From Carboxylicivirga sediminis (lineage in GTDB: Bacteria > Bacteroidota > Bacteroidia > Bacteroidales > Marinilabiliaceae): DNA of 64,000 bases. Numbering within the stretch: the stretch's first letter is position 1; every line of letters starts with the position of its first letter. The stretch is from contig NZ_JAGTAR010000002.1 in assembly GCF_018156225.1 (NCBI RefSeq), positions 62,001-126,000 of the forward strand. The letters are read 5' to 3'. Position numbers and translations under genes: made by a program. Below are positions 54,207 through 62,705 of this stretch, piece after piece. Below the pieces are notes generated by a model. That model searched no databases, had not been told where the DNA came from, and saw only the letters and a program-made list of their open reading frames with translations.

Positions 54207-54234
54207 AAAAAAAAGCCGGCACATGGCCGGCTTT
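54207..54234 (-). terminator. Terminator of beta-barrel gene at 54259
   Basis: A perfect 9-base stem (54212-54220 with 54226-54234) with an ACATG loop and seven or more T residues on the minus strand. Confidence 0.85.
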
Positions 54235-54258
54235 ATACTTTTATGAAGTTGATAAAAA

Positions 54259-54828
54259 TTACTTCTTACCACCACCAATTTCGAAACCAACTTTAAATGA
54301 CAAGTAGTTACGCGAATCCAATGCTGAATCAATTCCTGTTATTACGTTGTACTCCAAACCTAAACGGAAGTGCCCCATTAAAAGACCGGCACGTGGAGCA
54401 AAACCAAACTTTGAACCATAGTCTAATGTTCCCATGTTGCCATCCATAGCATCAACAGCACTATACTCCATAGTTCCCATTGAGTAGATACCAGCACCTA
54501 AACCTACAAATGGACGAACTTTTGAATCACCGAAATAGTAATCACCAGTTACTTGGTATGAACCCAAGGCCGAAATATCAACACTCATACCATCAACATC
54601 ATCTGCTCCCATTACGGCCCATTCCATTTTTAAACCTAAAGCAATATTGTCAGTCAGGTTGTATTTAGGCTCAATGTAGAAACCAGCACCTGATTTTACA
54701 CCATCTCCACCAGGGATGGCATACAATGCACCTGCATCTACTTTAAAGGCTTTGTAATTTTCGCTCTGAGCATTTGCTGAAGCAATACCTGCTACAAGTA
54801 CTGCTACTAATAATAAAACTTTTTTCAT
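54259..54828 (-). CDS. Outer-membrane beta-barrel protein (porin-family fold)
   Basis: A 189-residue exported protein with the signal peptide VLLLVAVLVAGIASANAQ. The mature part has eight alternating hydrophobic strands, for example YNLTDNIALGLKMEWAVMG, KVRPFVGLGAGIYSMG and MGHFRLGLEYNVITG. Size and pattern match the small OmpX/OmpW-like barrels. Function is not predictable. It has its own terminator. Confidence 0.82.
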   Translation of the reverse strand: MKKVLLLVAVLVAGIASANAQSENYKAFKVDAGALYAIPGGDGVKSGAGFYIEPKYNLTDNIALGLKMEWAVMGADDVDGMSVDISALGSYQVTGDYYFGDSKVRPFVGLGAGIYSMGTMEYSAVDAMDGNMGTLDYGSKFGFAPRAGLLMGHFRLGLEYNVITGIDSALDSRNYLSFKVGFEIGGGKK

Positions 54829-55136
54829 GTTCGAATGTGTGTTAGTTATTTAATAACGAGCGGCTAAATTACATAATTTACTATAGCCACATATATCTTT
54901 TATCAATGTTTTTCATCCATTCATCAACTCATACAGCCCTTTCATCAACTACAGCTTGACTTTTACACACTAACCGTTTGCTAATTAGTCCTATTTTGAC
55001 CGATACACCCAAGTTAATTTTGTTAATAGCATAGTCTGCTATGGGCATAAAAAAACCGGCACTAAGCCGGCATTTCTTTAGATTAAAACTATAATTCCCA
55101 AAATAAAGTAAGAAGCTTGTATTAACAGTTATTCCT
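54829..55136. other. Intergenic region with terminator
   Basis: This 308-base region carries the terminator of the gene at 55137 at 55050-55070 and presumably the promoter of the barrel gene at 54828. The best -7 candidate (TAATTTAG near 54867) has one mismatch, so I do not call it. Nothing else is seen. Confidence 0.45.
55050..55070 (-). terminator. Terminator of the Asp-box lipoprotein gene
   Basis: CCGGC/GCCGG (55056-55060 with 55066-55070) followed by about seven T residues on the minus strand, 67 bases after the stop. Confidence 0.65.
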
Positions 55137-55892
55137 TTATTGCAATTTCTTTATGTCAATATAATAGATAACTCCTGGTCGTTCAATACTAATTTTACCA
55201 TCACTTATCTCTTTATAGAACTTCCAATAATGTCCTAAACAGACATACAGCCTATCTTCTTTATCTATGTATAAGTTCTCTATGTAGCACTTTAAAGGGA
55301 ACGCAACTTGAGTAAACTCATCATCACATATTTTCTGTATTACCTGATATTCTATTTCGGCAAAGTTTTCTGATCCGTTTAAAACATCTTTAACTCGATA
55401 ATTAACCTTTCTTTTAGCATCATAAACATTTCCAATCAGAGGATGAACTTCGTGATACTGAGCAGGCATCCCTAAATTCCAGCGTTGACCATAATCAATT
55501 GAATACACAAGCGGAGATAATCCAGCTTGTTGAAATTCAATACCTGATTCACCCTCAATATTCTGTCCTATGTAGCCCTCATACGCCATTATAGTATCGT
55601 TTTGGAAATGAAAAGATGAAAGGCCATGATTAGTTTTAAAAGTGTGTTTCCAACTTTTCCCCTTATCCACCGAATAATATAAATCATAACAGGTCATTGC
55701 AACCAAGGTATCATCAATACTTCCGTATACAGCTTGAATTACATCGCGCCCTGGGATTTCGATTTTTTTCCATTCCCCAAGCGTTGCAGGATAAACAAAA
55801 TTACCATGTTCAAACTTATTATCAGATTTGTAACATGCCGAAAGCAACATTACAATCATCACAAATACTAAGATTCTATTCACCTCTGTCAT
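55137..55892 (-). CDS. Asp-box (BNR-like) lipoprotein of unknown function
   Basis: A 251-residue lipoprotein with lipobox MLLSAC (Cys20). Two Asp-box motifs, SVDKGKSW and SIDYGQRW (pattern S-x-D-x-G-x-x-W), point to a beta-propeller-like fold as in sialidases and photosynthesis-assembly factors. The protein is too short for a full six-blade propeller. Catalytic residues of sialidases are not evident. It sits between two beta-barrel genes, apparently as a separate unit. Confidence 0.7.
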   Translation of the reverse strand: MTEVNRILVFVMIVMLLSACYKSDNKFEHGNFVYPATLGEWKKIEIPGRDVIQAVYGSIDDTLVAMTCYDLYYSVDKGKSWKHTFKTNHGLSSFHFQNDTIMAYEGYIGQNIEGESGIEFQQAGLSPLVYSIDYGQRWNLGMPAQYHEVHPLIGNVYDAKRKVNYRVKDVLNGSENFAEIEYQVIQKICDDEFTQVAFPLKCYIENLYIDKEDRLYVCLGHYWKFYKEISDGKISIERPGVIYYIDIKKLQ

Positions 55893-55959
55893 CGGTTAGA
55901 TATATCTATAAAAAAAGGCCAGATATTGCCCATAAATATGTATCAATAAACTACTTTAA

Positions 55960-56532
55960 CTAGAAATACAACGAGAATCCTACGTTAACAGCCAGCCCTT
56001 TAACTTTCAATTTCATCTTTTCATCCTCTTTACTGGTAACTGTACCTCCTCCATAACCAAGACTAAAATCGATTGATGCAAATTCATTAATAAAGGCTGC
56101 AGCTCCACCGCCTATATCCCAGGCTGTAGCTTTTGCTTTACTTTCATCCACATCATTTTCTTCAGTTTGTGAACCGAAGTAGTATCCTGCCTGAACAAAT
56201 GGCTTCACATTTGAGCTACCAATATAATAGCGTGCCATTGGGCCAACTAACAAAGAGTTACTGGTGATATCATCCTGTTTACTATTCTCAATATTGAAAG
56301 ATAAACCCATAGCCAATCCATCTGCAACAAAATACCCGATGGTAGGTGTAAAATTAAACGATGAAAGATCTGCATCTCCGATTTCTTCACCATCATACTC
56401 CAAAGTCATTGTTGTAGAAGTGAGGCTAAGATCAGATGAACCCATAATAAACACTTTACCTTTTTCGGTTTGTGCTGATAAATTAATGGCTACCCCAGCC
56501 ATCATTAATACAATCAATAAGATTTTTTTCAT
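55960..56532 (-). CDS. Outer-membrane beta-barrel protein (190 aa)
   Basis: A 190-residue exported protein with a signal peptide of about 20 residues (ILLIVLMMAGVAINLSAQ). The barrel-like pattern includes FTPTIGYFVADGLAMGLSFN, MARYYIGSSNVKPFVQAGYY and FASIDFSLGYGGG, and the protein ends VGFSLYF, with a terminal aromatic residue typical of outer-membrane insertion. It resembles the 54.3 kb and 56.7 kb proteins in size and signal sequence, but not enough to be a recent duplicate. Confidence 0.82.
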   Translation of the reverse strand: MKKILLIVLMMAGVAINLSAQTEKGKVFIMGSSDLSLTSTTMTLEYDGEEIGDADLSSFNFTPTIGYFVADGLAMGLSFNIENSKQDDITSNSLLVGPMARYYIGSSNVKPFVQAGYYFGSQTEENDVDESKAKATAWDIGGGAAAFINEFASIDFSLGYGGGTVTSKEDEKMKLKVKGLAVNVGFSLYF

Positions 56533-56603
56533 TTTGTCTAGTGCTAGATTTGCAATTAAGTACTTATAAATCTAATGATATTATATTAATAAACAATAGG
56601 CAC

Positions 56604-56627
56604 AAAAAAACCGGCACAAGGCCGGTT
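56604..56627 (-). terminator. Terminator of beta-barrel gene at 56655
   Basis: AACCGGC/GCCGGTT stem (56609-56615 with 56621-56627), an ACAAG loop and a T run on the minus strand, 27 bases after the stop. Confidence 0.85.
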
Positions 56628-56654
56628 ACTAATTTTATATATAGTGAACAACTA

Positions 56655-57203
56655 TTAGTTTCCACCAAATAATATGCCTACACTAAGAGCTACCTGCTCA
56701 AATGCAGTATCATACTTTACTTCTCCGTAGAATTTACCAAAGTTGATACCTGCACCCAAATCGATACCTATCTTACCCTCTGAGTCTTCAGCACTACCTG
56801 CAGCACCAAACATTGAACCTAAATCTTCACCCAAAACATCCTCAAAAAAGTCACCAACATCAACTTTTACTTTGGTATGGCTATAGTTCAAACCTCCTAA
56901 ACCATAAATTGAAACAGATTCATTTGAATAGAAATGATACTGGGCATCGGCATTTAACTGCCATGCTTTTAAATCATAACCATCTGGTGCACCGGGGAAG
57001 AAATAAGTAATACCAGGAGAAACCTTGAACTTTTCGCTTATATCAAATACACCACGCACATTAATACCAAAACCAGCTTTATCTTCGAAGCTATCATTCA
57101 TTCCCATTTTGGTACCCATTGTAACACCACCACCAAACTTAAACTGAGCTGAAGCAGAAGCCACAAATGCCATAACGGCTACAATCATTAAAATTTTTTT
57201 CAT
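56655..57203 (-). CDS. Outer-membrane beta-barrel protein (182 aa)
   Basis: A 182-residue exported protein with the signal peptide ILMIVAVMAFVASASAQ. The mature part alternates polar and hydrophobic residues across about eight strands (AGFGINVRGVFDISEKFKVS, SVSIYGLGGLNYSHTKVKVD) and ends VALSVGILFGGN. It belongs to the same porin-like group as the two nearby genes. It has its own terminator and a TATTTTCG box (one mismatch) about 30 bases upstream. Confidence 0.82.
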   Translation of the reverse strand: MKKILMIVAVMAFVASASAQFKFGGGVTMGTKMGMNDSFEDKAGFGINVRGVFDISEKFKVSPGITYFFPGAPDGYDLKAWQLNADAQYHFYSNESVSIYGLGGLNYSHTKVKVDVGDFFEDVLGEDLGSMFGAAGSAEDSEGKIGIDLGAGINFGKFYGEVKYDTAFEQVALSVGILFGGN

Positions 57204-57592
57204 GTCTAATTAATTAAGTTAATATAAACTGGGGGACGAAAATATGATTTTATATGGTAAAACAAATAAGCTAAATATTACTTTAACATTAAAAAAAGTG
57301 TTATTAATCATCATAAATAAGCTATTCATCCTAAGTTTAATAACTTCCATCTAATTTTCAACAAAAACAGAATTATGGGGTTTATTGTTAATAGCAATGC
57401 GCTAAAAAATGGCCAGATATAAGACTCTGTCAGATTTAATGGAAAATTATATCTTTGACCGTCAAAATTAGATAATAAATTAACAGAGTTTGAAAGTTGA
57501 GCGAGCTTTGATTGTTGATAACTGTCCCATTTACAATCAATAATAACAATTAAAATTTGTAAGCAACTTCAAAATTTTAAAGGACAACATTT
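57204..57592. other. Divergent intergenic region before the S46 peptidase genes
   Basis: This 389-base AT-rich region has promoter-like boxes at both ends and a spaced inverted repeat, ACTCTGT (57424-57430) against ACAGAGT (57484-57490), surrounding the TATCTTTG box. The repeat might be an operator for the peptidase gene. No RNA gene or open frame is evident. Confidence 0.45.
57450..57457 (+). promoter_or_regulatory. Candidate -7 box of the first S46 peptidase gene
   Basis: TATCTTTG, an exact TAnnTTTG match. The leader would be about 130 bases, which is long, so this is uncertain. Confidence 0.3.
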
Positions 57593-59743
57593 ATGAGAAA
57601 GATTGCAGCATTATTGCTTATCAGCTGCCTGGGTTTTGTGCAGTTTGCCAAGGCAGATGAGGGGATGTGGCTTTTGCCACTTATTAATAAACTAAACATT
57701 GAAAAGATGCAGGAAATGGGCTTTCAGCTTTCGGCTGAAGACGTTTACAGCATCAACAACAGCAGCTTAAAGGATGCCATCGTTATTTTCGGGCGTGGCT
57801 GTACCGGTGAGATGATTTCTGATCAAGGATTGCTTCTTACCAACCACCACTGCGGATACGGCAATATTCAGGAGCTTAGCTCGGTTGAGCACAACTACCT
57901 GAAAGACGGTTTCTGGGCCAAGAGTCTGGAAGAAGAGCTGCCAGCTCCCGGTTTAACGGTTACTTTCTTAAAATACATGACCGATGTAACCGAAAAAATT
58001 ACGGCTGAGCTAAACGATGAGATGAGTGAAGCGGATCGTGCCGCCAAAATCAAAGAAGTTTCAGCCAAATTGGTTGAGGAAGCCAAAGAAGGTAACGAGT
58101 ACCAAATAAGAGTACAGGATTATTTCGAAGGCAACCAGTTTTTCCTGATTGCATACGAAACATTTGAGGATGTACGATTTGTTGGTGCACCGCCATCATC
58201 AATTGGTAAATTTGGTTTTGATACCGATAACTGGATGTGGCCTCGTCACACAGGCGACTTCAGCATGTTCCGTGTTTATTGCGGTCCTGATGGCAAACCA
58301 GCTAAATATTCGAAAGATAATAAACCATATAAGCCTGCTCATCACCTGCCAGTTTCATTAAAAGGTGTAGAAATGGATGACTATGCCATGACAATCGGTT
58401 TCCCGGGGAGCACCGAGCGTTACCTGACTTCATGGGGTATCACAGAACGCATGGACATTATTAACCATGCTCGCATTAAGCCTCGTGGCATTAAGCAAGA
58501 TATCTGGTTAAAAGATATGCGTGCCGACGAGAAAGTGAATATTCAGTACGCCTCAAAATTTGCCCGCAGCTCAAACTACTGGAAAAACAGTATTGGTATG
58601 AACCGCGGCTTAGAGAAACTAAATGTACTTGGCAGCAAACGTGAACTTGAGAATGAGTTTACTACCTGGGTAAATGCCGATGCGCAGCGCAAAGAAAAGT
58701 ATGGCAATGTGCTTAACGAATTGGAAAAAGCCTATGAAGCCCGTGCGCCTTTTATGTCAGCCACTTCATTTTTACTTGAATGCCAACTGCGTGGTGCCGA
58801 AGTTTTTTACTTTGCTTTAAATGCTCAAGGACTGGAAAAGGCCCTGGAAGAAGAAGACCAGGAGAAAATCAACAAAGCTGTTGAAGGTCTGAAAAAAGCC
58901 GGCGAAGGTTTCTTTAAAGATTACTATCCTGAAACAGACCGCAAAGTAATTGCTGCTTTGTTAAAGCTTTACAATGATGATATTGATGCACAATACCATC
59001 CTTCGTTCTATGCTGATGTCAACAAAAAGTTCAAGGGTGACTTCCAGAAATTTGCCGACAATGTTTACAGCAAGTCTGTTTTCATGGACGAGGCACGCTT
59101 CAATGCTTTCCTGGAGAAGCCTTCATTGAAAGTGCTACAAAAAGACCTTGCCTATATAGCTGGTATGTCATCACTGAACAAATACCGCGAGATTAAAGGC
59201 ATGGAGAAAGAAAGTGCCATTGCTATTGACAAAAACAATCGTCTGTTCATTGCCGGTTTGATGGAAATGCAGCCTGATAAAGTATTCTATCCGGATGCCA
59301 ACTTCACCATGCGCTTATCTTATGGTAAAGTAGGCGACTACGAACCTAAGGATGGGGTGATTTACAAGCATTTTACAACCATTGAAGGTATCATGGAAAA
59401 AGAAGATCCTGATAACTTCGAGTTTGAAGTGCCTGCTAAATTAAAAGAGCTTTGGAAAAACAAAGACTATGGCCAGTATGCCGATGCTGCCGGTTACATG
59501 CCTGTTTGTTTCACATCAAACAATGATATTACCGGTGGTAACAGTGGTAGTCCAGTTATCAACGCCGAAGGTCACCTGTTTGGACTGGCTTTTGACGGCA
59601 ACTGGGAGGCTATGAGTGGTGACATTGCTTTTGAAACTGAATTACAGAAATGTATCAATGTGGACATCCGCTATGTGCTGTTCATCATCGACAAATATGC
59701 CGGTGCTACTAACCTGATTGATGAAATGACATTGGTTAAGTAG
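57593..59743 (+). CDS. S46-family dipeptidyl-peptidase, DPP7 type (first copy)
   Basis: A 716-residue periplasmic serine peptidase with a signal peptide of about 21 residues ending AKA. The triad is in TNHHCGY (His86 region), DNWMWPRHTGDF (Asp) and GGNSGSPV (Ser651). Residue 669 is Gly (FDGNW); in this family Gly at that position marks DPP7-like enzymes that take hydrophobic P1 residues, whereas DPP11 has Arg and takes acidic P1. The mature N-terminus DEGMW binds the substrate amino end. A tandem paralog follows, separated by a terminator. Confidence 0.93.
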   Translation: MRKIAALLLISCLGFVQFAKADEGMWLLPLINKLNIEKMQEMGFQLSAEDVYSINNSSLKDAIVIFGRGCTGEMISDQGLLLTNHHCGYGNIQELSSVEHNYLKDGFWAKSLEEELPAPGLTVTFLKYMTDVTEKITAELNDEMSEADRAAKIKEVSAKLVEEAKEGNEYQIRVQDYFEGNQFFLIAYETFEDVRFVGAPPSSIGKFGFDTDNWMWPRHTGDFSMFRVYCGPDGKPAKYSKDNKPYKPAHHLPVSLKGVEMDDYAMTIGFPGSTERYLTSWGITERMDIINHARIKPRGIKQDIWLKDMRADEKVNIQYASKFARSSNYWKNSIGMNRGLEKLNVLGSKRELENEFTTWVNADAQRKEKYGNVLNELEKAYEARAPFMSATSFLLECQLRGAEVFYFALNAQGLEKALEEEDQEKINKAVEGLKKAGEGFFKDYYPETDRKVIAALLKLYNDDIDAQYHPSFYADVNKKFKGDFQKFADNVYSKSVFMDEARFNAFLEKPSLKVLQKDLAYIAGMSSLNKYREIKGMEKESAIAIDKNNRLFIAGLMEMQPDKVFYPDANFTMRLSYGKVGDYEPKDGVIYKHFTTIEGIMEKEDPDNFEFEVPAKLKELWKNKDYGQYADAAGYMPVCFTSNNDITGGNSGSPVINAEGHLFGLAFDGNWEAMSGDIAFETELQKCINVDIRYVLFIIDKYAGATNLIDEMTLVK

Positions 59744-59769
59744 TCTGCTGCAGATAAGATATAGAAAGG

Positions 59770-59800
59770 GCTGCCGGAATATTCCGGCAGCTTTTTTTTT
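59770..59800 (+). terminator. Terminator between the two S46 genes
   Basis: A perfect 11-base palindrome (59770-59780 with 59781-59791) followed by nine T residues. The second peptidase gene therefore probably has its own promoter. Confidence 0.92.
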
Positions 59801-59891
59801 GTTAAAATTGTTTAAAAACACATTTAAATAATAGTAATCCCACTTATTATCTTGTAGTTTCGTGCCTCCCGATTAAAAGCTAACTATATCA

Positions 59892-62042
59892 ATGCGAAAT
59901 ATTTTTGTCCTTCTAATTACACTAATGCTATCGCCTGCTATTAAAGCAGATGAAGGCATGTGGCTCCCCTTCCTGATAAGTGATCAACAAATTGAAATGA
60001 TGCAACAAAAAGGTCTTGAGATACCTTTTGAAAGTATTTACAGCCACTCGGCACCATCACTCAAAGATGCAGTTGTTTCGCTCGACGATGGCGCCTGTAC
60101 TGGAGAGTTTATCAGCAACAAAGGCTTGTTAATTACCAATCACCATTGTGGCTACAATGAAATCCAACAGCACAGTACACTGGAGCATAACTACCTTGAA
60201 GATGGTTTTTGGGCCAAAACGCTGGAGCAGGAATTACCGAATCCCGGAAAAACAGCTACACTTTTAATTGAAGCACATGATGTTACTCAGCGCATCCATG
60301 AGGCAGCACAGAATTTAATGGGAGCTGAACGCCAGCATGTCATTGACAGTATATGTGAAATAGTTGAAGTAGAAGCCTTTGAAAAAAGTAAGCTGGAAGC
60401 CACCGTAAAATCGTTTTTCTACGGCAATACCTATATCTTATTTTTGACCGAAACCTATGCTGATGTGAGATTGGTTGGCACACCTCCATCGTCTATTGGT
60501 AAGTTTGGGGGCGATACCGACAACTGGATGTGGCCCCGCCACACAGGCGACTTCAGTTTTTTCAGGGTGTATTGTGCACCGGATGGTTCACCAGCTGAAT
60601 ATTCGCCTGAAAATATCCCATTTACGCCTAAAATGCATTTTAAAATAAATTCGCAGGGCTATAATAAAGGTGACTTTACCATGACCATGGGATATCCGGG
60701 TTACACACAGCGCTACCTGACCTCGCACGGCGTTCAGGAAATTCAAGATGTAATAAATCCTGTTGTAGCAGAAGTGAGAGGCATCAAGCAGACCATATGG
60801 GCTGATGCCATGGAATCTTCACCAATCATAAACATTAAATATGCCGCTAAATATTCCGAATCGAGCAATTACTGGAAATACGCCATTGGCCAAAACCAGG
60901 CTCTCGAGAAGCTGTCGGTTATTGAGCAACGCGAGCAAACAGAAGCCTCTTTTAATAACTGGATTCAAAAGGATTCTGTACTGTTGAACCAATATGGCAA
61001 GACTTTATCAATTATAGAGGCCTCCTACATGCTGGGCAATAAACTAACTCTGGCGGAGACCATTACCGATGAAACCATGCTTCAGGGAGCAGAGTTAGTG
61101 AATTTTGCGCTGGAAACGAGCTCTTTATTTATGGAGTTAATGGAAACAGATGAAGCTGCTTCTTTGACATCGGTTAAGGATGAGTTGACTAACACAATTC
61201 AATCACTCTATAAGGATTACGACGCAGCACTAGACCAACAAGTGTTTGAGGCCATGTTGCAATTTTATCTGGAAGAAGTGCCTGAAAACCTGAGACCGCC
61301 TGTAGAAGAGCTGGTTGGTAAGAAATATGTGGATGATCTCTCCGGCTTTGTCAAATCGCTATACAAGCAAACAGCCTTTACCAGTGCTGACGAGGTGATG
61401 GCGCTGTTCAGTAATCCTGATGAGGAAGCGCTTTTTGCGGATCCTGCCATTGTATTCTCATACCAGGTACTTTCCTACCTCTACCAGATGATGGATATCC
61501 ATGATAAATTACTCCTTCAGTTTGATGACTCGCAACGCCAGCTGATTAAGGGATATATGGAGCAGGATAAAGGGAAAACTTTCTATCCGGATGCCAACAG
61601 CACTATGCGGCTCTCTTACGGCTCCGTTGGCGATTATGAACCCAAGGATGGTGTAAAGTTTAAATACCTGACCACACTGAGTGGCATTATCGAGAAAGAA
61701 AACCAGGAGCTGGCAGATTTTCAGGTACCAGAGCAACTAAAGATCATCTTTAAAAATAAAGACTATGGTCCTTATCAGTTGGCCGATGGACAAATGCCTG
61801 TTTGCTTTTTAACCAGCAATGATATTACAGGTGGCAATAGTGGCAGTCCGGTATTAAACGGGAAAGGACAGCTCATTGGTGTTGCCTTTGATGGCAACTG
61901 GGAGGCCATGACAAGTGACCTGGCTTATGAGTCACGTCTGCAAAAATGTATTTGTGTTGACATCAGGTATGTACTGCTGGTAGTCGACAAATTGGCGGGA
62001 GCACACAACCTGATTGAAGAAATGGATATTGTGACTGAATAA
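59892..62042 (+). CDS. S46-family dipeptidyl-peptidase, DPP7 type (second copy)
   Basis: A 716-residue paralog of the preceding gene, of identical length. It has a signal peptide of about 19 residues (LITLMLSPAIKA), the mature start DEGMW, and the motifs TNHHCGY, DNWMWPRHTGDFSFF and GGNSGSPV. It also has FDGNW, with Gly at residue 668, so it is DPP7-like. The middle helical domain (about 340-540) diverges clearly from the first copy, which is the region that shapes the substrate cavity, so a different specificity is possible. The TAGTTTCG upstream (59855) is a weak promoter candidate. Confidence 0.92.
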   Translation: MRNIFVLLITLMLSPAIKADEGMWLPFLISDQQIEMMQQKGLEIPFESIYSHSAPSLKDAVVSLDDGACTGEFISNKGLLITNHHCGYNEIQQHSTLEHNYLEDGFWAKTLEQELPNPGKTATLLIEAHDVTQRIHEAAQNLMGAERQHVIDSICEIVEVEAFEKSKLEATVKSFFYGNTYILFLTETYADVRLVGTPPSSIGKFGGDTDNWMWPRHTGDFSFFRVYCAPDGSPAEYSPENIPFTPKMHFKINSQGYNKGDFTMTMGYPGYTQRYLTSHGVQEIQDVINPVVAEVRGIKQTIWADAMESSPIINIKYAAKYSESSNYWKYAIGQNQALEKLSVIEQREQTEASFNNWIQKDSVLLNQYGKTLSIIEASYMLGNKLTLAETITDETMLQGAELVNFALETSSLFMELMETDEAASLTSVKDELTNTIQSLYKDYDAALDQQVFEAMLQFYLEEVPENLRPPVEELVGKKYVDDLSGFVKSLYKQTAFTSADEVMALFSNPDEEALFADPAIVFSYQVLSYLYQMMDIHDKLLLQFDDSQRQLIKGYMEQDKGKTFYPDANSTMRLSYGSVGDYEPKDGVKFKYLTTLSGIIEKENQELADFQVPEQLKIIFKNKDYGPYQLADGQMPVCFLTSNDITGGNSGSPVLNGKGQLIGVAFDGNWEAMTSDLAYESRLQKCICVDIRYVLLVVDKLAGAHNLIEEMDIVTE

Positions 62043-62060
62043 TATTTCGGGTTATATTTG
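62028..62060 (+). promoter_or_regulatory. Candidate promoter of the RNase H1 gene
   Basis: ATTG (62028-62031), a 21-base spacer and TATATTTG (62053-62060), an exact -7 match. It starts inside the end of the S46 gene. Confidence 0.5.
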
Positions 62061-62080
62061 TGGGCTAATAGCATCTGTTC

Positions 62081-62704
62081 ATGGCAAAAAACAAGTACTA
62101 CGTAGTTTGGGTAGGAGCAAATCCTGGTATTTATAACAGCTGGACCGAGTGTCAGGCACAAATAAAAGGTTATCCAGCGGCCAAGTTTAAGGGTTTTGCC
62201 ACTTTAGAAGAAGCTCAAACGGCATTTAGCAGAGGTTATGCCAAATACATAGTCCCTGCCTCCAAGGCCAAAACAAGCAAACCTGTTACTTCTCATAGCC
62301 AGATTATTTCAAACAGTATAGCCGTTGATGCTGCCTGCAGCGGCAACCCGGGTGTTATGGAATATCAAGGCGTATATACCAAAGACGGCCGACAGCTGTT
62401 TCACCAAAAGTTTAACCTGGGCACTAATAATATTGGTGAGTTTCTGGCTCTGGTTCATGGCATATCGTATTTACAGAAGAACAAGCTTAATCTGCCGATT
62501 TATTCCGATTCGAAGATTGCCATTGGATGGGTCATGAAAAAACAATGCAAATCAAAACTGGCCGAATCGCCCAAAACAAAGGAACTGTTTGAGCTTGTGA
62601 GGCGCGCTGAAGACTGGCTAAAAAACAATACAATAAAGGTAAAAATCCTCAAGTGGGATACCAAAAACTGGGGTGAGATACCTGCCGATTTCGGTCGAAA
62701 GTAG
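62081..62704 (+). CDS. rnhA: Ribonuclease H1 with viroplasmin domain
   Basis: A 207-residue enzyme that degrades RNA in RNA-DNA hybrids. The N-terminal caulimovirus viroplasmin-like domain (about 1-50: KYYVVWVGANPGIYNSWTEC) binds hybrid duplexes. A linker leads to the RNase H domain (about 80-207) with AVDAACSGNPG (Asp), NNIGEFLAL (Glu), YSDSKIA (Asp) and the C-terminal ADFGRK (Asp). It converges on the kinase gene with only one base between the stops. Confidence 0.93.
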   Translation: MAKNKYYVVWVGANPGIYNSWTECQAQIKGYPAAKFKGFATLEEAQTAFSRGYAKYIVPASKAKTSKPVTSHSQIISNSIAVDAACSGNPGVMEYQGVYTKDGRQLFHQKFNLGTNNIGEFLALVHGISYLQKNKLNLPIYSDSKIAIGWVMKKQCKSKLAESPKTKELFELVRRAEDWLKNNTIKVKILKWDTKNWGEIPADFGRK

Positions 62705-62705
62705 T

